This document shows positions 51,227-64,000 of a stretch of 64,000 bases of DNA, in pieces (positions within the stretch are counted from its first letter, which is position 1; every line of letters starts with the position of its first letter). The notes under the pieces were generated by a model that saw only the letters and a list, made by a program, of their open reading frames with translations, was not told where the DNA came from and did not search any database. A program made the translations under genes and the position numbers. This stretch comes from Ecdyonurus torrentis (lineage: Eukaryota; Arthropoda; Insecta; Ephemeroptera; Heptageniidae): positions 6,220,034 to 6,284,033 of the forward strand of contig OX439132.1 of assembly GCA_949318235.1 (NCBI GenBank). The letters run 5' to 3'.

Positions 51227-51974
51227 CTAAGAGTTAATCCAGCAAATCATATATATATTCCTTTTTGTAACTATTTTCTAATCAAACACTTTTCTCGCTT
51301 CTCAGTGCATATATTAATTAATTATAATGAAGTTAATACATATTAAGTACATTACAAGAGTTTTATTAACGTTTATGAGCTCAATTGACGTTTATATCTC
51401 GTTTCTCCCGCGATCGCCCGCGATCGCCATGATTCGGAGCCTCTAGCGGCCGATTTCCGAACTATATAAAAGTACTGGTTAACAAAAAATTTCTCATTTT
51501 CAGCTCTTTTAGTCACAAAGTTCTCAGTGCGTTTCGAACCAAATTTAGTTTAATGCTTTTAAAAGTTTCTTTGTTTATCAAAGAGCTTATTTATCTGTTT
51601 TTGAGTCCATTTAAATACACTTTCGCAGAAATATGAATGATCTACTGTGGAAGGATCCTGGCCTTTTCAGCCATTAACCAATGTTGTATGAGGAAAATGC
51701 TCGACTTTGCGGCTATTTTTTTATTTGCGTTTCGAACTAAATGTATTTTTTATTACATCAATAGGAGCATAGAGAAATAAGGAATCTATAGGTAGCACTA
51801 AAACGGCGTTTAAATAATATCAAAACTCGTTCAAACTACTTTAAGTTTTAACATTGATAATTTTTGTCATACACTTCAGCATTTGTTATGTGTTTGTAGA
51901 TAATTTTGATCAAAAAATCTAAAAATATCTGACTAATTAAACTGTTATATGTTTCAGGACTCTTCTATTCAAGT

Positions 51975-52631
51975 ATGGCGAAGAATGACAAATCATTGGT
52001 TCTCAGTTACCATGATTCTGTACTTCGAGATTCTGACCTAGATCTATTGCGTGGTCCACATTGGTTAAATGATTCATTAATAGGTTTTTACTTTGAATAC
52101 CTTCAATATTGTGTATTTGATGGAAGAAATGAAGTTTTGTTTATGAGTCCTGAAGTTACCCAATGCTTAAAAGGTAGTTCTGGAGATGAGCTCTCTATAT
52201 TTTTAGATCCCCTTGGAGCTCGGAACAAAAACTTTATATTCTTACCATTAAATGATTGTGAAATATCAGATAGGCCTGGTGGTTCACACTGGAGCTTATT
52301 AGTATTTAGTAAACCTGAGCTTAAATTCTACCATATTGATTCTGCTGGATCAAACTTCCGTCAAGCTAGAAATCTTGTAGGAAAGTTAGCATTTGCTCTT
52401 TCCACGGATGGTTGTGATTTCGAAGAACATGAATGTTTGAAGCAAGAAAATTGGTATGACTGTGGTATACATGTTCTATTTAATGCTGAAATGATTGCTA
52501 AGTATTGCTTAAAAAATAATTATGTTGATAATTGTGGTTCTTTGGACCCTAGAATTGTATCTAATGGACGTCAAGTTATTCTTACTATTATTAAATCTTT
52601 AAAACCTGACTGTAAAACTAAATCAGTGTAA
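51975..52631 (+). CDS. SENP8: Sentrin-specific protease 8 / deneddylase DEN1
   Basis: Uninterrupted 218-aa frame, matching the roughly 212-aa family and the single coding exon known for mammalian SENP8. A C48-family ubiquitin-like protease with an intact catalytic triad: His105 in GGSHWSLLVF, Asp122 in YHIDSAG, Cys163 in NWYDCGIHVLF, plus the oxyanion Gln157 in KQENWYDCG. The N terminus has SYHDSVLRDSDLDLL and GPHWLNDSLIGFYFEYL, the substrate-recognition block typical of SENP8. It processes the NEDD8 precursor and removes NEDD8 from non-cullin targets, in cytosol and nucleus. No poly(A) tail or flanking duplication marks it as a recent retrocopy. A splice acceptor at 51956-51957 suggests a spliced 5' leader. 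Confidence 0.95.
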   Translation: MAKNDKSLVLSYHDSVLRDSDLDLLRGPHWLNDSLIGFYFEYLQYCVFDGRNEVLFMSPEVTQCLKGSSGDELSIFLDPLGARNKNFIFLPLNDCEISDRPGGSHWSLLVFSKPELKFYHIDSAGSNFRQARNLVGKLAFALSTDGCDFEEHECLKQENWYDCGIHVLFNAEMIAKYCLKNNYVDNCGSLDPRIVSNGRQVILTIIKSLKPDCKTKSV

Positions 52632-53549
52632 ATTTTATGTTAAAAATACATTGATTTGAGCTTATTTTAATTATTACAGAGAAGTACAGTGTTATAAATT
52701 GTGATTTTTTTTTATACTTCAATATAGATATAAAATAAATTTGAAACCGTATTGATTTGAATATGTTTCAACGGAATTAATAGGAAAAGCTACAGAAAAA
52801 AAAAATATTAATGTAAAATGTGCCATCAAGTTCTCCACCTATAATAACAAACATATATCATTATAATAAATCACATGTGGTTTTTCCTATTCTTTCCCTT
52901 TCATACTGCAAGTTATTTTTTCTTGTAGTATAAAGAGCATGAATTAGGTACAGTTTATATGATGTCAGTTTAAAATTTGATTAAGAGTACAAACAAAATT
53001 TAGTAAAAAAACAACAACGACAACTTATTTTACTAATCATTATATATTTATTTATTTATTTATTATTATTAAGTGCTGCAAACTTAATGCTCTTTGCAAA
53101 ACTTTTGCCTATTTCATTTTCTCTGCTCTACTTTTTTTTTGTCAGTATTATTTTTTGAAGTATTATATATTAATTATAAAATTCATGAATTCATTTATGT
53201 TTTTGTCTTCTCTTTCAATGATCAAATGTAAATAAAATCATATAATATGTATAATTATATATAAAAAAATATTTATAAACTTACATTGATGCAAATAAAT
53301 GGCTCTCAAGAAAACTTAAAATTTTCTATGTATGTATAATTAATTGCTGGTATACTACTTATAAGAAAATAGCTTAATAACTATATATGTCACCACGTAA
53401 AAGTCCACCATACAGCAGATATGCCAGATGTTATGACTGAAAGCTGTGGATATGTTTACTATTCTTTCAGTGTATGTACTTTATGAAATAGAAAAATGTC
53501 TGCAGTTTGTACTTAAAACAAAAGGTTTAATGATACAGTCCATATATTG

Positions 53550-53690
53550 TACTTTACTCAAAAAACCTGAGTTACATGCCGTTTGACCTTTTACGGTATC
53601 GCCCAGCCGCCCCCGTTCTCCTTAAATGTGACAATGGGCAATACTTTAGGCATGCCTGATTTAAATTGACTGAGGTTTTTTGAGTCAATT
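53550..53690. mobile_element. MITE-like inverted repeat downstream of SENP8
   Basis: ACTCAAAAAACCTGAGT on the left is mirrored by ACTGAGGTTTTTTGAGTCAA on the right. About 140 bp, with a GC-rich centre. No ORF. Confidence 0.5.
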
Positions 53691-54515
53691 ATAGTTCGGT
53701 GATGTCTTATAATGGTGGGCTGCATCTTAGACAACATTTTTGAACTGCTTTTTGCACCTTGTTGTGATTTTATTTTTTAATTAAATACTTTAATGGCTGA
53801 CTGTTATGATGTGAACCTCATTTCTAATACCATTATGAAATTCATATAAAGAATATTTTCATCTGGAATGTTTTTGAACGTTAAACTAACATTGTATATT
53901 TTTTTTTCTTTGTTTAATTTATATCCTATTAATGTTCCCGTAACATAATGTAATGAATGAAAGTTTATGAAATATTTTTAACACTACTGTTTAATGCTTT
54001 GAGCTTTGATTGTTTGTACAAATAATGTAATATAATATGAAATTGTAAGGTATGTTTTCTCTTTGTATAATTACGTATTTATCAATTCATATATTATATA
54101 TAAATACAACTAATATATATGTCAAAAGAAAATGAATCTTTCATTTCACCCAATCACTTTACTTTTATTTATTGGGTTCTGGCATTAGGAATTTTATTAA
54201 TTTATTTATTTGTTCTATTTACGACATTTAGGTTTATGGCATGTTTTATTAAAAATATTCAATTGAATACAATATTTATTACAATAAATGTTTATTTGCG
54301 TGATCATTTTTAGACATTTCAGCCATAAATATGTTGGAACCTTCATAAGTTTGTTATAAATTTGTATTTCTAATCACATTTCTCGTAGCTGGATGCTAAA
54401 AATGGAAGAGAGGAGGCTAAAATTATATATATATATATTATATTATAATATATAAAATGTATTTGTATAAAATAAGTAGGACTATTTCTCCCCTATAATT
54501 AGGTACACTAAAATT

Positions 54516-54824
54516 AATTAGGGGTAATTTTATTTCTTATTCTAAAAGAGGATATCATTCTGAATCAATAGATATGCGTTTTTTTTAGGTCATTTAGTAT
54601 TTTTAATTAGTATTTAAAATTTGCGAAATAACGCCACGTTAGGTAACTTTTTTCTATGCACACAAATAATTAACTTTAATAATAACTTAAGTTACACCGG
54701 TCGTGACGTCATTTTTCGATTTTCATAAATTAATTTAATGAACTATAATATTAGAAATTCACCTATCAATCGTGTCAATAGTGTCCCCTTTTAGAATATG
54801 AAATAAAATTATCTCCACTTTTTT
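54516..54824. mobile_element. CRE-bearing MITE family, copy 3
   Basis: The left end (GGTAATTTTATTTCTTATTC, AAAAGAGG, then a TGAATCAATAGATATG block) is mirrored by the right end (CCTATCAATCGTGTCAATAG, CCTTTTAGAATATGAAATAA). An exact TGACGTCA lies at 54704-54711, with a decayed mirrored site (AACGCCACG) near 54630. Confidence 0.7.
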
Positions 54825-57800
54825 TTCTTCCTCATTGGAAAACAGTTAAAAATCAAATTTTTCCCGTGCTGCATTGCATAGATAATTGTATAACTATGAA
54901 CTCAAACAGGGTGCTAAGTTGTAATTAAATTTAATAAATTATTATAATTTTTTATTACATAATAATTTAATGGATTTAATTTTGAAAATATATTTGTCAA
55001 CTTTTGTTGTTAATTAGTTATACATTTTCATGTGCAAACAAGTAATAAAAATTCTTGTTAATAACTTCCAGGAAAATTTTCAACGCTTATACAACAAAAG
55101 TGAAAAAAAAACAAAAAAAAAAAAATAATAATAATAATAATATCAGTTAAAAGTTACCATAGTAACAAACTAAAATAATATTTTTAATGACTTAAAAAAA
55201 AAAAAAAAATCGATTTCATGTCATATAATATTACATTACGCAATATATAATTATGCCACAATTTTATGCGCGTGGCAAAGAAACATACACATTTGTTAAA
55301 ACAAGTATATTGTTGACATTCTTAATGCTATATAACAAAAACGTTGCAACCACATAATTGTATATAATATATTTATATAAAAACTACAATTTTAAACTGT
55401 ATTAGTTTTATATTATATTATGTACCTGATTGTAAAGCAATAGTATTATATTAACATCAATCAATGATTTATTTTGTTCTTTTTTAGTAGCTATCTACAT
55501 ATGTTTTACCTTTATTTGCTCAAAATTAATTGCATTTTTTTTCTTTCAAATTTAAACATTATTATTACTGCATCGATCACTACAGGAAGAGGTGGCCTTT
55601 ATTATATTATAACCCATTTTAAAACAATCGTATGTTATAAATTTTTGTTTGGTGATTGAGAAACCAAGTTGAGGACAATATCATAGCGAGATATCCACTC
55701 AAATATTTTTATTTTAATATCGATCAATAACAGTTTTTTTTTTATGTATTATACAGTACAGTACTGTATAGACTTGGCAAGATGAGTGCAAAAATACATC
55801 AACAATGGATGAGATTGCTTTTGTTGTTGAATAATATTTGCAAGATAGAATAGTATGACAGTCACGCTACATAGTATGTTTCGTAACCTCTCGACTGAAA
55901 ATAACGATCTCTCAAAAAGATGAGGTTTCATCAATTTTATATACATATAGTTGAAGGGTTTTATATATAATAAATAACTTTAGGTTTTCGTAGCAGACAA
56001 CGCAAAAATATTTAAAAAAATTTGTGTTTCAATTATGCATTTTATTCAGTTTGCGCAATTTTTAACAGCATAATTTTAAGTTGAAATTGAAATTATTTTA
56101 TTTTAGCATTAAAACATAGTATAGTTTTAAAACTGTCGAAAAGTCTCTAACTGCATGTCGTAATAACATAATTTATTCTTAAGAATATTCCCCTTCTGTT
56201 ATGGTATTAAATTTTCTTGTAGATAATTTTCAAAACATGATCGACGCAGTTTGCACAAAGTTGCAAGTGAATGGGAAGTCACGCAAATTATATAAGGAAT
56301 ATAAATTATTATAGTCACGCAATATATACATTTTGAAAAATGACAGAATGAGAATGTTGAAAACTTTTACTAAAGAAACCTTATGTATATAGAGCAACGC
56401 AACATTTTGCTTTTTACATTATTATTGTAGATCATAACTGTTTTTCGTATGAGAATTTTTTGCGATATCACGTGACAATTACCGACCTGCTAGTCCACCC
56501 CAGAGACACATTATAGTTTGGTTTTGTACTTTTATATAGAACTAAGCATATTATGTTTACAGTTTCTTTTGCCTTTTATGGACATTCTTTGAGCAAATTT
56601 TCTTACAGCTCACGTGCAGCATACTCAATTATATAATTATGATGAATATTTTTGGTTTTAGCAAACGGGGTTATTGGCATAATTCGATTAGTCGCATATA
56701 AACATGCTCTTACATCAAACAGGGTACTAAAATATCGATATTAGTATATGAATCAATGTGTGTATTTTATTAATGTTACCGTTTAATCAAACATAAAAAA
56801 TATGAAGTTTCAACTTTCTGGTTTATACTACAGGGATACTGTACATTTCCCTTGTATGTGCGATCAGTTTTTGTTGAATAATATCCACTTTATGATTTTT
56901 ATTGTTAAACCTCCTGCGTTATTAACTTTCTTAGAACGGTAGAACGCAGTAAAAATAAATAAATAAGTAAAACAAACTCTGTAGTACAGTGTATAGCGGC
57001 ACTAACTTTCTATTGCTTGATATCATCAGCGTGTGCAGACATAGCTAAAAAAATAGCAAAATTAGGTAAATTAATTAATTAAATTTCTGCCAGACGATCG
57101 ATGAGTTGATTTGTATTTATAAGTTTGAATTATATATAGCACTACGACTGTCCCGATATAAAACACAATCTAAAAAAAAATAATAATAATAATAATAATA
57201 ATAAAATACATAAATTTAAATATATATATTATAGACATTATATAATAAAAGATTAATACTTATGAGGAATAATTATTATGTAATTTAGAGCTTCCCGCTA
57301 TATTTAATTTAGTTTGAAACCTATATAGTAATATATCGTTTTCACACTTTTGTGTAGAAGTGTGCGATTCCTTAATTGACAGAGAGTTCGTATATATAAC
57401 ACAAGCACACACTTATATTTTGAACTATATTAGTATGCAAGATTTCAAAAAAAAAAAAAAAAAAAAAAAAATGTCACGCATAGAGGAATAGGACATAAAA
57501 AAGTTACAATTTCATCGATTATTCTGTTTTAGAGCTATATACAGGATCGAGATCCATATAGTTTTTAAATAGCACTCTACAGCAATTATTTAATTTATCA
57601 CGTGGATGAGTGAGCATACCATATTGTTGGCTTATATACAGAGAAAAAATTGTGTTTTCGCTCGATTGCACATTTGTGTGATTTTTTCTTCGTTTTATTT
57701 TTCTAAACCCAAATAACTATTCTACGAAATAATCAGTTTGGAATTTGGAGATATGTATCAATTGTTGTATTTTTACGAAACTTTTCCGTGTGCCTTATTG

Positions 57801-57836
57801 TTATCTGTCAATAATATATCAATAAAAAATAATAAT

Positions 57837-57839
<3 letters not shown>

Positions 57840-57872
<33 letters not shown>
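57840..57872. repeat. Poly(A) tract
   Basis: About 33 A in intergenic DNA. A possible retroposon tail; no body identified. Confidence 0.9.
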
Positions 57873-57874
<2 letters not shown>

Positions 57875-58440
57875 GACGACGAACGATTTTGATGCAGTAC
57901 CAATAAACATCCGCTCTATTTATGATTATATAGTTCTGTATATTATAGTCTTTTATATATTATAGTTTTTTGAGACTTGTTTATTTTATATGAAATTGTG
58001 AATCATTGACATATATGACATTTATTGCTGCTTATGATAATTTAGAACCTTTTTTGAAAAAGTATCATGTTCATGTTATACATTAATTATTATAATATAA
58101 CGTAACGTATTCATTTAAAAACGTATAGTATCTGCAAAATAATGACTGTAATAGATATCTGGAGATTTTTAGTTGCTGATATATATGGGAGATAGAATAG
58201 CGGAGTATAGTGAGGCAAATTAAGAATCTGAATGGCTGTAGTGTATACATATAATATGATAGATATATATATGCGTAAAAGAAATTATTAACTATAATAA
58301 CAACAATACGCTGAACTATTTATTTCATTGTTATTATTATATTATTCACAGGGGTATAGTTTATAGCAATGCAGGTGTAACATAATTTTTGAAAAAAAAA
58401 ACTTATTATTTATTTGTAGTGGGCAACTGTAATAACTACA

Positions 58441-58450
58441 CCCCCCCCCC

Positions 58451-58488
<38 letters not shown>
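58441..58488. repeat. Poly(C) plus poly(A) tract
   Basis: Ten C followed by about 35 A with one T interruption. Length is likely unstable. Confidence 0.9.
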
Positions 58489-58490
<2 letters not shown>

Positions 58491-59622
58491 AAAAAATCTG
58501 ATTTAGAAATTTGAAATGAGTTGTATTGTTAGACAGTGGATAACTTATTAATGTACGACTATTTTTATCTGACATAAAATTTCCACATCTTTATTGTTAG
58601 ATACATTTGCTAACTATGGTGTATAAATTTATTCAGTTATATTGTAAAACGAAATTTAAAAATCAAGCAACAGATTTTCTCTCCATGCTTTTGCATTATT
58701 AAGCGCAGATCATCATGATTTGAAACACATAGCAAAATTTGATTATTGATATCTCTGATGCGCCTATGTATCTCCGGTGCCTTTGCACTCTCGTTAGCAC
58801 ATTTTCCATGATTTTCCGTCTCGTCGAGTTATATTGAGTTTCTCTCTCTCTCTCTCTCTCTCTCCCACCGACCCCTTCATTTTCCTCCCCCTGCAAAACT
58901 TGAAAGAAAGTACGTAGTTTTGCAAAACGCAGGCGCCACGCAGACTCTAGCGCTGTGCGAGTCACCACGGGAGGTCCACTCCATACTCCATATACAAACA
59001 TTTTCAGACATAAAATTTAGCAGATGCTTTAAACCCCTATACGTCTAATGATACTAAGAAATCAATATTATGTGTGCACATATCAAATCCGCAATATGTG
59101 TAGAGGTATATAAAATAGTGAATTTAGAACAAGAGAAAAAGATCATGTCCAGTGTGTGTTGCCAAAATTTCTAAAAATAAATTTTGGTTTATTCAATAAA
59201 GACAATATATTTGGGATGAAGTTTTAATAGTTATTATAAATCACAGATCGAATTTTTTCATTACAAGAAGAGAAGGAGATTACATATATTTTATATAATC
59301 GGCTATGGTCGGGCTTTATCGTATAGTGGTTCGTTTTATATATTTTAGTTCTCTCCTCTCTTTTCACTTGCTTTTCACTCTCTCTCTCTTTCTCTCTCTA
59401 CTCTCATCGTAACTTCCACCCACTATACAGCGTACCAAATCGCCTCGAGCACTCACAGAGTGTACATCTTACGAAAAACGAGACTGTTTGTATATATATC
59501 GAACCATTATAACACATTTCTATTGTATACGCATAAAATATCACGCTATTTAAATTATTACAATGGTATAACAATCTTGTTGAATATTTAAAACAACTTT
59601 AATAAATTATTTTTTTTAAACA

Positions 59623-63167
<3,545 letters not shown>

Positions 63168-64000
63168 AACTTTTCTAATACTCTGCTCCATAATTTTTTT
63201 TAAAAACAATTAAACTATTTTTGAAATTTATTTTGAATTTATAACATTTTTATCATTTTAGGCACATGCACAGATTTTGTTTGTCTTATTTTGCTCGTAT
63301 CTTACATTTAATTAAATTACTTACTCAAAATAAAGAATCAATATCCAAATCAATAACGCAGATAATGTCATACGCGAGTGATTCCATTTTTAATTAATAA
63401 TGCTGTTATGTTTTTTTAACGCTGTTTTAAAAACTTCTGTATTAAACTTCTAATTATTTATTATTATTTTAGTTCAAAAGAATTTATTCCTCTAGGACAC
63501 GATGAAATATGTTTATGAGTACCTAACGTGAAATAATTGGGCTAAATTATTATAGTCATGTTTAAACCACATCTAATATTTTACATTAAGATTTAAATTT
63601 AAGTATATAACCGCTAAAAGATTGTCAATCATCCATACCCATAGTATCTATACCATATATAAAAATGTACTATTGATATTATGATTGTGTAATTTAGTAA
63701 TTGAATAGAGGTTAATTTATAGACAGTGAATCTCTTTAGTTCCATATAGACAATCGATAATAAATTGAATATACAATAAACATTATTTGTCACCGGTCAC
63801 CGCATTTATACAAACAAAATTTTCTGTATGAACGTAAAAACATAACAATATAATGTGTACAATAAATATGAAAGTATTAAACATTGAAAAACCAAAACCC
63901 TATACCTTTTGTACGCTTTTTAGAAAATGCAATAAAATAAACTTACATATAAAATTTAAAGATACTCTTTTTATTTTCCTTTGTATTATAATAATTAATA
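63168..64000. other. 3' flank of the STYXL1-like gene
   Basis: 3' UTR with AATAAA at 63329-63334, then AT-rich DNA to the window end. No further exon recognised. Confidence 0.55.

Larger units (their letters stand above)
49384..51974. other. Intergenic region RNLS / SENP8
   Basis: Contains a 62-bp-arm hairpin (49709-49859), a TIR element (50631-50816) and a tRNA-like remnant (51156-51226). A possible SENP8 5' untranslated exon may end at the donor TTG followed by GTAAGTC (GT at 51047-51048) and splice to the acceptor AG at 51956-51957, 17 bp before the SENP8 ATG. That splice pairing is inferred from site strength only. Confidence 0.5.
52632..59622. other. Large intergenic region SENP8 / STYXL1-like
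   Basis: Seven kilobases of very AT-rich DNA with no convincing exon on either strand. It holds inverted-repeat elements at 53550-53690 and 54516-54824, a long poly(A) at 57840-57872, and a C10 plus poly(A) block at 58441-58488. A pyrimidine-rich, GC-richer stretch around 58770-59000 and another at 59340-59470 could be upstream promoter or a 5' untranslated exon of the next gene. Short frames here lack homology or composition signals. Confidence 0.55.

Noticed and set aside
54119..54313. 64-codon hydrophobic frame
   Set aside because: AT-rich chance frame coding Phe/Ile/Leu; no start context, neighbours or homologs recognised.

Overview
The window is very AT-rich eukaryotic DNA, roughly three quarters A+T by eye. 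It has GT-AG introns, long poly(A)/poly(T) and (AT)n/(TC)n tracts, and many short inverted-repeat (MITE-like) elements in introns and intergenic DNA. Gene content and fairly compact introns point to an invertebrate animal, most likely an arthropod. The species cannot be named from sequence alone. Ten protein-coding genes can be reconstructed exon by exon; most exons are too short to stand out as ORFs.

Layout. (1) 1.4-31.5 kb, + strand: a head-to-tail array of four SLC17-type major facilitator transporters, called here A (508 aa), B (516 aa), C (about 489 aa) and D (484 aa). All four have ten coding exons with matching splice phases. C and D are a younger pair, and their exon 5 is almost identical at the DNA level. 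(2) 32.0-37.0 kb, - strand: CFAP299 (C4orf22), 240 aa, a cilium/flagellum-associated protein. (3) 38.7-41.1 kb, - strand: LSM7, 108 aa, an Sm-like splicing/mRNA-decay ring subunit. (4) 41.4-44.6 kb, + strand: KICS2 (C12orf66), 435 aa, a KICSTOR subunit of the mTORC1 amino-acid-sensing pathway, diverging from LSM7 with only 242 bp between start codons. (5) 45.1-49.4 kb, +: renalase (RNLS), 353 aa. (6) 52.0-52.6 kb, +: SENP8/DEN1 (NEDD8 protease), 218 aa, single coding exon. (7) 59.6-63.2 kb, +: a rhodanese plus dual-specificity pseudophosphatase (STYXL1/MK-STYX-like), 380 aa, with a dual-acylation-type N terminus.

The four SLC17 genes form one functional cluster of organic-anion or phosphate transporters. 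The remaining genes are unrelated housekeeping or regulatory neighbours and no operon-like logic is implied. Noncoding DNA holds foldback elements, three copies of a CRE-containing MITE family, a 62-bp-arm hairpin downstream of RNLS, a 29-bp perfect TIR element with a 5-bp flanking duplication, and tRNA-like remnants. The most informative observations are the C/D gene-conversion tract, divergence of a key SLC17 histidine among the paralogs, the unusual intron-2 donors of C and D, and the lipid-anchor motif on the catalytically dead phosphatase.
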